DNA of 64,000 nt. Origin: Epiperipatus broadwayi (lineage: Eukaryota > Onychophora > Udeonychophora > Euonychophora > Peripatidae). The stretch's first letter is position 1, and each line of letters starts with the position of its first letter. A program made the translations under genes and the position numbers. This document shows positions 25,369 through 37,285 of this stretch, one piece after another. Location: NCBI GenBank assembly GCA_028023455.1, contig JAQFVV010012420.1, positions 6,153,770 to 6,217,769 on the forward strand, read 5' to 3'. Below the pieces are notes generated by a model. It was not told the origin of the DNA. It searched no databases and saw only the letters and a program-made list of their open reading frames with translations.

Positions 25369-26900
25369 TAATCAAATTTTAATTCTGGATGATTGTTTTG
25401 TTTTATAGTAATATAAAAAATGTATATAATTTATTTAATGTGTATATACTTCTTTTGATCCACAGACAAATTTATACTCATTTTAAAGCCATTTCTTTTT
25501 TATTAAGGTTTATTCATCATACTTATTTTAATTTTTGTGAATGATAATTTTTAGCTTCTTATTATTTTCTATGTAAAATCACCAACAATTTGCCTAAATA
25601 TAATATCGTCATTGTATTGTTCCTCCAGAATTATTCTCTTAATGTAATTAATCAATATTTGCAGCTTTTTAAAAAATCTGTGAAACAATATTTTAAATTG
25701 ATATATAAATACAATATAGACAACAAATAAATAGCATTAAAATGTCTAATAGGGAAAAACAATATTTCCAAGCTTATTTAAATGCTAAATGATAATAATT
25801 TTGCAGGTTTTTATTTCATTAATACCTATTTATTAACCAATAATAAAATGGCTAATTAATTGCTAAATTGCAAGTTGTCTGAAAAAAAATCTAAACATGC
25901 TTAAAAATCGTCATTACTAGCAAAAATGTATATTTCCTTCAATTTCCATTTTTTATTTAGCATGTGCGAATTAGCATGCCGGTGAGTATATTTGATTCAT
26001 ATATATATAATTGTAAAGTATAGATTAACTGTTGAGGATAGCAGTCCAATCAAAACTAAGTATAATTATTTTTTCACAGACATTTTATTTTATTTCACTT
26101 AAAATTAAGTATATATATATTCTAAAAAAAATAGTTAATGTATATTTTAATTTCACAATTTTTAAAAAAATAATTTGCATATTTTAATTATATAAATGTT
26201 AAATTGATTTTAATATTTAAAAACTGTCTGTTAATTTATTTATAAAGACATGATGCAAATATTTTGTAATTTTATGTCTAATTCATGGAAGTTCAATATT
26301 TTTTCTATTGCTTTTTTTTTTTTTGCAATTAAATATTTCAATAAAATTAAAAAGAAAATACAATAAATCCTTTCCCATTTTCATTTATTATACCTTTATA
26401 CATCTTCTAATATTGATAATATAAAAAAGTCTATTCAAATATCATTAAATATAAATGTTTTGCAAAAGAAATGTTAAAAAAAGTACATTAAGTGTTCAAC
26501 GTATTAAATTTTAATTAATGTATAAATGAATAAGTTTTTACTTTCTATAATTTAAAATATTTCATTATTAAAAAGGTAATATAAGTTATTAAAAATTGTA
26601 ATAAATCACATTTCTTTTCTTTAGAATACTTTTTTTTAAAATAAAGTTTTATTTAAAATTACGATTATAACTATAATCTATATATTAAACTCATAAATGT
26701 CTATGCATATGATTATCTGGCATTGAGTTAGTTCTAACCATACCTTTATTAAAGTTAAAGAAGTATAATCTTTATCGTTTATTTTTAAATTTATGTAGAT
26801 TTATCAGTTCTTGTCTTAATTTGAAAAATTGATGTTTTGACTCGAGCAAATTGCTTATATGCAAAGTCGTTTGTTCATAATCTCGTAACATTAAGGTATC
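24810..26900. other. AT-rich stretch, no gene seen
   Basis: Two short blocks, near 24840-24960 and 24970-25085, are similar to each other (an A-run, then ATTCAGACTAT, then a CTAATAA...ATAGCCT block), suggesting an old ~130-bp duplication. A T-run of over 20 bases followed by an A-run lies at 25340-25368. Nothing coding recognised. Confidence 0.5.
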
Positions 26901-26914
26901 CAATAAATAAATTG

Positions 26915-27200
26915 AACACAATAGATTAGTAATAATCATTAGTGTATTTATCTGAAATGGATGGCGTCAAAGTTGTGAGTGGAGGGAGTTTGACAATGGT
27001 AAATGAAAATGTAACAATTTACTCTGGATAAATACTTTGCATATAATAGAGATACATGTGAAAGATAGTGACCTGGACCAACTGATGAGTGCTGGTTCAT
27101 CATGTAATGCGTCTTGGGGGTCATTTGTCTTTTATTACATCTTTATTTATATGAATTTGAAAAGAATGGGGAAGTGTGGAGATGTTTATTATATCTACAA
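26915..27200 (+). repeat. Dispersed repeat R1
   Basis: Shares GTTGTGAGTGGAG...AGTTTG, then GACC(T)GGACCAACTGATGAG TGCTGG, then GTCATTTGTCTTTTATT with copies at 48830-49115 (minus), 35085-35345 and 32133-32300. No coding potential. Some copies end in a tRNA-like B-box, so R1 may be a composite SINE. Confidence 0.65.
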
Positions 27201-27319
27201 TAGATTTACTTAATTGATTTAAGTAAGAATTTTGTTGTACTTTCTTTAGTTGAGAGTTTATTCGTGTACTTATACTTCTTGATGACACTACTTCAGTACT
27301 GCGTTAAACCACAGTGTAT

Positions 27320-28995
27320 GAAAAATTTAATTTACAAAGCTTTGTAATATTCTGGAAATAGAATGAGAAAATGGTGGTGTTGAATCTACTATTGCCAGAA
27401 CACATCTTTATTATATCAGGAATGTGATAAATACCTCTATAACAGCCAAATGAGGACAACCTTTCAAACTCCATGAAAAAAACTCTAAAAATAAATAAAA
27501 TTACAAACATGTCCATATATAGAACATGCTGGTCCATCCTTCTGTTTAGTTTATATTTTGTAATGCTGTCTTTTAATTTCTTTAGCAGAAAAGTTTTTTT
27601 AAATACTTCAAAACTATGTTTAATTGTAGTTCTCCAATATTTTCTATTCATTGTCATATCTTCCCAGTGTAATCAATTGACATTGCAACTTTTTTAGAAT
27701 GTCTTTAAAATAATCTTTCTGGTGTGGACAGGGTTTATATCTCTCATAAAAACATATTCATGTTCACTATAAAAGACTCTTAGAAAATCTTACATTCTTC
27801 ATTCATTTTACATATCAATCCAGCAAAGGTGCAATTTTACAATAAAGGATTGCATTGTGTCATATCCTGCAAGTTTAAGAACCTGTTTATTTATTTTATG
27901 ATTTTGCCATTGTATTTTTGAAATTTTGTAAAGTATCCTTTAGTGAAACTTCTAATATCTTTATATTGCATTGATAGGATATCCAAATCTTATTTCTGTA
28001 TTATATAGTAGCTCAAATAACTATTTACTGTTATTTCAGTTGCAGTAGATTGTTTTTCTGTGATGAAATAACCTATTTTTTAATTTATTAAAAGCACCAG
28101 TAGCTCATTTGAATCTGTGTTATACTTCAGCATCAAACTCTATATTTCTACTTATAAAAGTACAAATTATTTAAATTTCATTCCATTCTTAAGTTGATAA
28201 CCATCAAAGTTAAACATTGCTGAGAATATTTTTTCATTATTAGCTGATATAGAACTTGGAATTATTTGAACATTAATTATTAAATGTTGCATGGAAACAT
28301 TAAGTACATTCTGTAAATCATATAGTGCAATCATCAGCATAAATAAATTCAAAATCTAAGAACATGAAGTTTTTGTTTTTACTTTTAATTGATTCCAAAT
28401 TAAAAGTTTTACCATCAAATTTGTTTCTTGATTCTTGTTTATTTAAACTTTCTGTCACAAAAATTTTAAAAAATAGTGGAATAAGTACATATCTTTGTTT
28501 AACATCTGGTTTTCATCTCACTTGTTTTATATTTTCAACCTGTAATAATAATATTTCCTCTCATCATGTAGAAACTATATAATATGAATAAAAATTTAAC
28601 CGTCACACCTATAACACATCTTGATCCTTGTTTCATTAAACATTTTATAAACAAGTCTCAAAACAGCTCACAAAAACTGAAGACGATGTTAGAACAAGCA
28701 TATGTTTTTGTTTAATATCCAGTTTTCCATTTCAAATGCCTCATATTTTTAACCTGTAGTAATAATGCTTTCTTTTATTTTATCATGCACATTCTGTATA
28801 ATATAAATAAATTTTGGTGAATATTTCATCTAATCTCAACAATTTTTTGATTAACTGAATTGAATATCTTTACCAAATCAAGAAAAGCGAGATATAAATT
28901 ATCTTTTGTTTCCAACACTTTTCTTGCATTTGTATGATAACTAAAACCATTGTTATCATGCTTCCTGATTGATGATGTAAATATTATTAAAATTC
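27320..28995 (-). mobile_element. CR1/jockey-like LINE relic, copy A
   Basis: Minus-strand reverse transcriptase fragments. A VKQ..C and IPLFFKIF block lies near 28520-28470 (equivalent to VRQGCxLAPxLFxIF), and FDGKTFNLESIKSKNK at about 28420-28370. Catalytic FIYADD is at about 28350-28329, then NFDGYQLKNGMKFKYL near 28210-28160. The C-terminal stretch NRKYWRTTIKHSF...FKKTFLLKKLKDS is at 27650-27540. These match the craniofacial-development-protein-2-like retrotransposon proteins common in invertebrates. Frames are broken, and part of the palm region is duplicated about 214 bp apart (28490-28590 and 28705-28810). 5'-truncated; only about 1.7 kb remains. Paralogue of the element at 40740-42960. 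Confidence 0.7.
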
Positions 28996-29009
28996 TTCAA
29001 TCTCTATTT

Positions 29010-31430
29010 TTAAATAATACTCAAAAACTAGAGATATGCAAGTTAATATGAAAAGATATAAGAAAACAAAATTTGTATTTAATAGCAATAAGACAGCTTT
29101 CGATGAATTATTGCCAGAATCATAATGCAGAATAAAACCTCACAGTAGGGAGATGAAATATATAGTGGTTAAGAAATATGTAAATTTGTCACAGTATGGA
29201 AATTATATGTTCCATTTCTTTGATAATGGGACACAAGAGTTATTTCTGTTAATTGAATTTAAGCCCCTTGTAATTGCCCATGCTTCGTTAAATTTTCTTT
29301 TTCTACCTCTCTGTGCAAACTCTTATAACATTTGAGGGAGAAAAGGCATATCCTGTAGCCAACTTGTGTTCCACAAAGATTGACTTGTGTTCACAACTTC
29401 ATTTTGCTTTTTTATATAAGTAGGTGTACTGGGAAATTTTCATTGATAGTGTGAGATTCTCCATAGACATTGCACTGCAGGATGGGAGAAGTCATGAGAT
29501 CTTATATACAGTTTGGGGCTATGTTCAAAAAGAGTTTTATCTTTGGTGTTATTTGAAGGTTGATGAGAGAGGAGGTGATTTAAATAGTACTCTGAATAGG
29601 TCCATGCTGATTCTTTGGAATTTTGTTAAAATATTGATCCATGGATTATCCAGGTTGTTGTTATTGGGAACTTTATTAATGCTCTGGTAATTTTTTTCTA
29701 CAATTTTAATTAAATTTAGTAGATTATGTCTAAGGTCCATTAAATCTCTATATAATTCAGTGTTATTTTTTCTGCCCACCTTGTATTTACATAAATTTCT
29801 GTTTCTGTTTAAGAAGCCATTAAGACCTGCCATTTTGTATTCAAATGGAACATTAAATTAGGGAAAGATGACTCCTCTAATTTCAATTGGTTTTACATTC
29901 ATCTTAAAATCAAGCACATCTTTTTTCCTTTAAATATGTAAGGCCAAAAATGTGTACTTTGCTTTATCTCCTCATCTTCTGTAGCCCATTCAGTAGACAA
30001 TGCTTTGTCTTGTTCTCCATAAATATTGATAATTTTATTCTCTGCAGAACATATAAATACATTGTCTACATATATATGTCATATACTGAAAGGTCCAAAT
30101 ATTTAGGTAGGACAAGGCTTTCAAATTTTAAGAAAACCAGGGTACTGATAATTCTGCTAAGAAGTCCCATGGGCCATCCACTCGTCATTTTATAAAACTT
30201 CCCCTTGACACAAAATATTATTTCATTGTTAATCCATTTCAAAACCTCAATTATAAAATATTTTCTGTGCTGATTGTAATTAATTTTCTGCAAAAATTTC
30301 TGTCTAATGATAATGGAAAGGTTGCTAGTCACTGACCCAAAGAGCTCCTTATATACAATGAGGCAAGTTTATGGTATTCATTAATTTTTATGTTTTTAAT
30401 TTTTTCAACACATTCATATGATGCTGTGGGGCTAAATCCAAGGTTTTTGATTAACCAGTCAGCTATTTTTTTCATTGCCTTAAAATAATAAACTACAGTA
30501 AAGTTGATCATCAGTCTCACTGGAGAGCCTTTTTTGTGAATCTTGTCAATTTGAGCATATGAAGCAGTATTGCTGCTAATGTGTACATAATAAGATACTC
30601 AGCACATGTGTATTCCTTATTACAGAATTTGGACAGAATTGTGAAAACAAATTGTCTTTATAATATTTTGCATTATATGAGGTGATGTTTTTAAATTTTA
30701 CATTTGTGATTTGTGCTTTCATTTTGAGTTTGAATTCATCACCATTTACAAGAGCTTTAAGAAAGTTGCCAATAACAACAACTCAGCTAAACCATAAATC
30801 AGCCTTTTTTATATCCTTCATATTTCAACAAATCTCCAAAAAAATCTGTGTGGACACATTCAGAGTAGGATTTAGACTCACTCCCCTCTCTTAACAATAT
30901 TCTAAATAACACTAAAGATAAAACTCCTTTTGAACATGCTCCCCAAATCATACATAAGATCTCATGTCCTGCTGCATTTTGCAGTGCAGTGTACTATGAA
31001 GAATCTTACCCTAATAAGTCAATGAGAATTTCCCAAAGCAAAATTAAATCATGAACAATCTTTGTTGAACATGAGTTGGATATAAGACATGTCTTTTCTC
31101 CCTCAAATATTAAAACAGTTTGCACAGAGAGTGATAATAGAAAAATAAAATTTAGTGAAGCATGGACAATTGCAAGGGACCCACATTCAATTAACAGAAA
31201 GGACTATTACATCCCACTATCAAAGAAATTGAACATTATTTGCATATTGGGACAAAGTTACATATGTCTCAACCACTACATATTTGGACTCTTTATGGTG
31301 AGGTTTTAATCTGCACTATGATCCTGGTGAGAATTAGCCAAAAGCTGGCTTAGTGCTATTAAATACAAATTATTTCTTATATCTTTTCATCTAATCTGCA
31401 TATCTCAAGTTTTCAAGTATTACATAACTA
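29010..31430 (-). mobile_element. Penelope-like element between ~550-bp inverted arms (PLE-1)
   Basis: Left arm about 29010-29605 and right arm about 30855-31430 are diverged inverted copies. Shared landmarks include the ATTTGTATTTAATAGC end region, AGGTTTTA(A)T, GGGAAATT(T/C)TCATTGA, GCACTGCA and CATGAGATCTTAT. Between them on the minus strand lies a broken Penelope-type reverse transcriptase. Established knowledge: Penelope elements carry terminal repeats that can be direct or inverted. Whether these arms are true PLE repeats or two head-to-head insertions cannot be settled here. Confidence 0.65.
29690..30860 (-). pseudogene. Penelope-like reverse transcriptase pseudogene (PLE-1)
   Basis: In order on the minus strand: KIHKKGSPVRLMIN (about 30560-30505) resembles the PKIHKxxxPLRPI fingers block. 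ADWLIKNLGFSP...ECVEKIKNIKIN is at 30480-30370 and CVKGKFYKMTSGWPMG at about 30225-30163, equivalent to NGxFYxQxxGxxMGSP. A YVDN sequence stands in the catalytic YVDD position near 30075. Many frameshifts are needed. A GIY-YIG endonuclease was not recognised; downstream frames (29833-29549) are unassigned. The second catalytic aspartate is replaced by asparagine, in addition to the frame damage, so it is inactive. Confidence 0.65.
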
Positions 31431-32130
31431 TATGAAAAAAGCTTAAAGTTTGATATTTACATATTTTTTAATAAATAAAAATTGTTCATTCAATTTTCAA
31501 AGTAATCCATCTATTTATAAATATTTGTAAAAAATATTTTACTCCTTTTTTTAAACTTAATTTTTTTAAAAAAACAAAATGTGGTCAGTAAAATAAAACA
31601 AGTTTAGAAAATGGAGTAAAATAAATTTTTATATAATATTTATTATTAATTTGAAGTGAATAAATGCTAAAAAAAATTCTTTTGACCATAAGTACATAAT
31701 TTTTGTGTGAAAGATGGAAAAAATTCAGCAGTGCAGTCATTTGAACAAATTTTGGAACTTGTATATGTATTATTGTCTGAGTTCACAGTTAGTCTATTTA
31801 GAATATAGATATCTGAAAATTTACTTTAATGTTTTTAGATTTTTTTTTTTCTTATGAAATTAGAATTGTAGTTCTTATTTATGATTTGTTTTGTGCTAGT
31901 AATGTATTTTATTAATAAGATAATATATACGCGGATCATTTATTTATTTGCATATTTAAATTTTTATATTTGTTTTTAATTTCTAATGTAAAATTTCCAA
32001 TACTTAAAAAAAACAATAAATACTTATGAACATTATTATTAATAAATAGTAATATGTAATTTTTTAAAAAATAATGCTTTTATTAACCTATTAATTGAGT
32101 ATATTAAATGTTTATTATAGTAAATAGGGG
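31430..32130. other. AT-rich spacer, no gene seen
   Basis: No recognisable coding sequence or repeat; homopolymer-rich. Confidence 0.55.
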
Positions 32131-32132
32131 GA

Positions 32133-32300
32133 TATGTCTGGGAGATTATGATCTGACCCAACTGATGAGTGCTGGTTCTGCATAAAATATGTATACTGGG
32201 GATCATTTATTATTTTCACATGTGTGTGATCATGTGTATTCATTGTTTGACTTGGTGTAAAGATGAATATAGACTTAAAATTTTAAGTTCAAATCTTTTT
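32133..32300 (+). repeat. Dispersed repeat R1
   Basis: Contains CTGACCCAACTGATGAG TGCTGGTTC followed by GGGGATCATTTAT and ACATGTGTGTGATCATG, and ends with a decayed AAGTTCAAATC B-box-like segment, matching the 35187-35345 copy. Immediately followed by foldback FB-D. Confidence 0.65.
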
Positions 32301-32306
32301 ATAATA

Positions 32307-32650
32307 TTTTTATGTAAATAGCTGACTAAAAAGTAGAAAAATAACAAAGTAAATCCACTTCTTGGTTAATTTACCATTCTTGGAAAATATCAGAGATCTT
32401 GAGAATCTTGGTTTATTATAAAACAATTGAGAATTGCAGTAATATTGTCATTTCATAAAAGCATTTGACTATTATGATTTATTTGAGCCTCAAATGGTTT
32501 TATGAAATGACAATATTTCTGCAATTTTGAATTGTTTTATAACAACTCAAAATTCTTAAGATATCTGATATTTTCCAATAATGGCAAATTAATCAAGAAG
32601 CAAATTATTTTATTTTTCTATTTTTTAGGCAGCTACTTACATAAAAGCAT
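32307..32650. repeat. Foldback relic FB-D, ~155-bp arms
   Basis: Arms of about 32307-32470 and 32488-32650 pair along their length: TTATGTAA(A/G)TAGCTG at the outer ends, GGAAAATATCAGA in the middle, AATATTGTCATTTCATAAAA at the inner ends. Only about 18 bp separates the arms. Divergence is moderate, so this is an old insertion; no flanking duplication seen. Confidence 0.72.
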
Positions 32651-32654
32651 TACT

Positions 32655-33930
32655 TATTTATTTTTTACATATTATTTTTTACTTTTAAATTATATTTACA
32701 TATTTGTCTGAATGTTTGTGAGGATGGTATATTAGATGTGATAAATTGGATTATTTCCATTATATATCATTAAATGTTGAATGTATGGAAAATTTTAAAC
32801 TTTTATTTAAACCTTTCAAATGTAAACTACTTGTTAGAGGTTGAGCACTATGAGTATGCCTTTCTAGGTTGAAAGCATTGCTCAGCCATTTATTATTTAA
32901 AATTTAAATAAATTTATCTTTTCTTTGGAAAACTAAGTTGTGGTGAACTTTTTTCAGCTCCATTATAAATAGAGTATTTCTTGAAGAATTTATAGAAAAT
33001 TTTTATATTCTATAATACATTTTAGCTCTATAATTTTTTGTAATATTAATACGATTATAGTTATTTACATTATTAGTAACACTAACATCTTTCTATATTT
33101 AAACAGGTTTAAATTTTTTGCAACTTATTAATTCATGATTTTTTTATTTTAAATGATTTATGTTATTAAAGAATAAGATTATACATTTGTTTTTTATGTA
33201 TTTACCTAAAAATTTATTTATGTAAAAGTCTTATTTTGTAGTGTAATTCACTTGTTTTTATAATATCTATAATTTGGGCTTTAAGCTATGGTCAAACTGT
33301 ATTCATTAGTAAAACAGTGTTTAAGTATTCTTTAATGAAAGGTAAAGACTTTTTAATAATTTTGTTAATCATTTAAAATTATATGTAATGATTTTATTAA
33401 AATTTAAATATGATTTTGATATGATGTACTTTGTACAAATAGTAAGGAAATATTTCCTATTATTAATTGTGCTAACTCAAAGGTCCTCTATATCTTTTTT
33501 AGTTCTTTTGCTTGTAAGTACTCTTCTGGGGGGAAAAAAATTGAACTTTTTATAGAAAAATACCATAAGCAGATATTGTACCTGATACTTTTTTATTATT
33601 TTATATTCTCTTCAAATTCTGAAATTATTAAATTGGCTTAAATTATAAGCATTTTATTATGAACCATTCTTGTATAAATAGTAAAGAAGATTTATTATTA
33701 CACAATAAATTTATTTTCTAATCAATTCAATTAAAGTATATACAACTCTTTCTGTTTTGAAATATATATTAATATCCTATTTAAATCATAAACACTGCAT
33801 GCTTATGAATACAAATATTACAGCTTATGATTTAAGTAAATATATTTTATTGAGATCTTAATCAAGGTAAGCTGATCAAATATTATACATATATTTGTGT
33901 TTATAATATCTGTAATTATGCATATGTGTA
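32655..33930. other. AT-rich spacer, no gene seen
   Basis: Nothing recognised on either strand. Confidence 0.5.
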
Positions 33931-33934
33931 TATA

Positions 33935-34500
33935 TGTAGCAAACTCTTCATATTGTAGTACCACTATGACAATGGATGCAAGAAGATTTGTGCACAAAAA
34001 CGCTATCTAGTATCTACTGAATCAATTTTCCCAGGCTAGTTTCTAGCTTGTGAATTTCATCATTGAGGAGCATTGAATCTGAGAGCATTGCACCCATATC
34101 TTAGGATGTAATGCAGCCCTCCAGCAGCCACATTTTTGATCAACTATAAAGCTCTCAGTCCAAAATTAAAACATAATAATGTTTTTAATCCAAGCTCATT
34201 CACTTGTGAACCTAATTCAGAATCTATATATTTTGGTGTCTTTTAATAACTATAATTACCATCATTCCATGAATAGGATTGGTATTAAACCACTAAACAT
34301 TAAATGATCATCATTTTCTATGCTTACACAAGCTGTTAAAACAGTAGCAAAGTCTTCATACAGTAGTATCACCAAGTGCATGCCATAGTAATCAATGGAT
34401 ACAAGAAGGATATGCATTGGAGAGTTTTGTATTGCATGTAGAGATTGCTAATGTTTTAACAACTTGTGTAAGCATAGGAAATGGTAATCATGTGATATGT
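33935..34500. repeat. Foldback element, family FB-B, old copy
   Basis: GCAAACTCTTCATATTGTAG at 33939 and GCAAAGTCTTCATACAGTAG at about 34349 match the terminus of the recent hairpin at 49930. ATGGATGCAAGAAG and GTGCA follow in both. ACCACTAAACATTAAATGATCAT (34289 onward) matches the inverted subterminal block at 50150-50200. CTATGCTTACACAAG(C/T)TGTTAAAACA pairs with its inverse near 34450-34485. This is a diverged, larger member of the same family. Confidence 0.6.
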
Positions 34501-34509
34501 ATATATGTA

Positions 34510-35080
34510 TGACTAATTAAATAAAAAACTTTTTGCACTTAAAAATATATGTAAGCAAATTTGGATAGATGTAAACCCCTATCACAGTTATTGCAACATT
34601 TAGTGTTTGAATATAATGCTATATAATAAGTAGTCAATCATCTTGAAAGATGAATATATTTTGAGAAATCCTTCCTTTTTAATTGCATGGTGTCATCAAT
34701 CAGTTTCACAAGTATTGCAATCATTATTTTTATATTAATAATGGTAAATCAATCAATTTGTTATTAAAGTGTCCATAATCACTGCATCATGTATTAAATT
34801 ATTTATATATACTTTTAAAAATAATTAAACCTTGAATTCCAAATCTAAATATTTAAATATGTATAAATATTTACATTTACAAATATATATAAATAAATTC
34901 GGATAGTTGAAAGCTTTAATGACAATCATTATTTGATTGTTTAAAAATGTTCAAACACTCTGCAGAATATATATATTTCAAGAAATTCTTTCATTAGTTA
35001 TCCATGGAAATACAACAATCATTCATTTTATATTTATGAAATGGCATTTGGGCTTTCCATCATCAGATTTTCAATGATAT
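34510..35080. other. AT-rich spacer, no gene seen
   Basis: Short blocks GGATAG(A)TG.AA and TTCAAACACT/TGTTTGAATAT recur at 34560-34680 and 34900-35000, suggesting an old ~340-bp duplication; otherwise nothing recognised. Confidence 0.4.
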
Positions 35081-35084
35081 GGAT

Positions 35085-35345
35085 GCCTGGAAAGTTGTGG
35101 GTTGGAGTAAATTGAAACCTGTCCATTAAAGTGTGACGATTTCCTATCTTAATATAAACTGAGCACTGATTATATATATGTGTGGGAGATGATAATCTGG
35201 ACCAATTGATGAGTGCTGGTTTAGCACGAAATATGTGTACTGGTGATTATTTATCTTTTCTACATGTGTATGGTCATGTATATCAGTTGTATGAGATAGT
35301 GTGGATAGTTGAAGGGTGTTTGAAAGTCTGAGTTCAAATCCCTTA
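35085..35345 (+). repeat. Dispersed repeat R1 with tRNA-like 3' part
   Basis: The most complete R1 copy. It has a GTTGTGGGTTGGAGTAAATT block, then GGAGATGATAATCTGGACCA and TGATGAGTGCTGG. The 3' part ends GTTTGAAAGTCTGAGTTCAAATCCC, whose AGTTCAAATCC matches a Pol III B-box. The A-box region is weak. Interpreted as a SINE or a SINE joined to another repeat. Confidence 0.62.
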
Positions 35346-35769
35346 TACTTATATTTACGACATTAAATAAAACAAATTGATATTAATATAAAAAGAATCT
35401 ATTGTTATATCTACATAAATGTTTGACAATGCTTTAGCTGATAAAAAAAGACAATTTCTGAATTCCATTTAATTATAGAGGTGTTTTTTTTTTTTTTTAA
35501 TGTAGTGTAGCAATCAAACAAACACTGTGACTGGCACTTCCATTTATCCAAGTTTGTTTATATATTTTTTTTTAATGTAGTTATTTATTTAATTACATAT
35601 TTATATATTGATTTATTATTCTTTGCTTATTAAAATTGTTTTGACCTGTCTCTCCATTGTAAATATTTACAATAACAAGTTGGTTGATTTAATATTATGA
35701 ATGTAATACAATTGTTATTAATTTAAAATTATCAAAAATTGTTATTTATTTGCAGATGCTCTAGAAACC

Positions 35770-36011
35770 TGTAATGTCACCTGCCATTATTATAGTGTCA
35801 TGTCACCTGCCATTATTTATTTATAAGTATAACAATCAAGAACGTGAAGTGGTAGAACGTTCTGTCTTATATAGAAGAGTTTTTAGTTAGAAAACTGTCT
35901 TAGAGCATAATTTATAGCTATGCATTTTAATGTGTGTTAAAGTTGTTAATAAATCTATTTTTTGTTACCAAATCTGTTGAAGAATTTTATTAAGTTGACG
36001 CATACACGTCA
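35770..36011 (+). mobile_element. Solo LTR of an LTR retrotransposon
   Basis: The segment begins TGTAATGTCACC and ends ACACGTCA (TG...CA). It is bracketed by a perfect 5-bp direct repeat AAACC (35765-35769 and 36012-36016). Length 242 bp. Inside are a TATA-like TTATATAG near 35867 and AATAAA at 35948-35953. These are the hallmarks of an LTR left after recombination between two LTRs; no internal gag-pol region is beside it. Strand follows the AATAAA position. The superfamily cannot be assigned from the LTR alone. Confidence 0.72.
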
Positions 36012-36069
36012 AAACCTAATTTGAATAAACTTTTTAAAATATATATATATCCTGAAAGATCATTGGTCA

Positions 36070-36185
36070 ATATTTTATGGTATATAGCAATCGAACAACA
36101 AATGTTGTTCGCGTTCGATTGCCATATTACATAACACTGTGATTGGAACTTACGTGTATCTACGTTTGTTTATGTAAAAATAATA
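36070..36185. repeat. Short repeat shared with 35490-35565, with small hairpin
   Basis: ACACTGTGA(T/C)TGG(A/C)ACTT..TTTATCCAAGTTTGTTTAT-like sequence occurs at 35518-35562 and 36138-36175, about 620 bp apart and flanking the solo LTR region. Next to the second copy a GC-richer imperfect hairpin is formed by CAATCGAAC...GTTCGATTG (36088-36121). Confidence 0.5.
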
Positions 36186-36837
36186 TATATTTATATTCAA
36201 GGCACATTAGTTTATTTTTAAATCACGAATTCATGTGATCATTTTGTTCAAAAATAAAAGTAATGTCGTTGCTTTAAAAATCGATATGATTTTACATCGT
36301 TTAAATCTTATTTAATCTTCGTTCAACTGCGATCATATATAAAAGTATAATTTTGTAACTTAAATCTCAGTCAGTACAAAACACTTTGGTTGATATTTCA
36401 AAGAAAAAATTTTTGATAATGTTTTACTTTTTAATCCTTTGTCAAAACATTGTTGCGATAGCTTAGAGAAAAAGAAAAAAAAATCTTAAGTAGACAAAGA
36501 TTTAGTTTAATATTTACACCAAAAATATACTAACACAAGTATTATTATATATTTAAAAATTCTTGCTTTGATATCTTTAATACTTTAATGATTTTACACA
36601 TAATAAATATATAGAAATTTAAATAGTAAAAGGAGTTTATGGATGAATAGATGGATGAATGGACAGACAAATCTTGAAAAGTAGATGTTAATCTTTTATT
36701 ATACATACACAGCCATTTGTAAACCAGTATAGCCATTCCAACTCTAAGTGGTAGGGTGTTTTACAATGACCCAGGCCATTATCTGTAGATTGGGTAGAAC
36801 ATGAAGGTGTTTTAGCATGGGAGTGTCAGGATGCCAA

Positions 36838-37285
36838 CATAATTAATAAACTTATATGTAAATGAAAATGTTTACATTTTTAAATCACTTCATTGTTAGA
36901 AATTTGTGCTGAGTGTAAATATTTTTTTATTTAATTATGAATGGAATATTTCTTTACTTAAACTTATTGTGACACTTACTTGAGTCTTGAATGTTGAGAT
37001 TTGAGCTGACAATATACTACATATATATTTTTACCATTGCACTAACCTAAATAGGCTGATGCCATTTTGTCATAATTTTTTAATCACTTTATTATTAAAA
37101 ACCTGTTCTAATTGTAAATGGTTTTTATTTAAATATAAGAGGAATTTTTCTGTACTCAGACATGTTGTGGCAATTACTCAAGCCATATATAATCTACTAT
37201 TGCACAAAACTGAACAGGCTGATTCCCTTTTGGTGATATAATTAATAAAATATAAATGAAAATGTTTGCATTTGTCCATCATTTT
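36838..37285. repeat. Two diverged tandem copies of a ~220-bp unit
   Basis: Shared landmarks in order: TAATTAATAAA...AAATGAAAATGTTT(A/G)CATTT, TAATCACTT(C/T)ATT, CTG..TAATTGTAAAT, ACT(T/C)A..C(A/T)TGTTGTG, ATTACTCAAG-like block, TACTA and CTGAT.CC. First unit about 36838-37068, second about 37069-37285. No coding potential. Confidence 0.55.
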
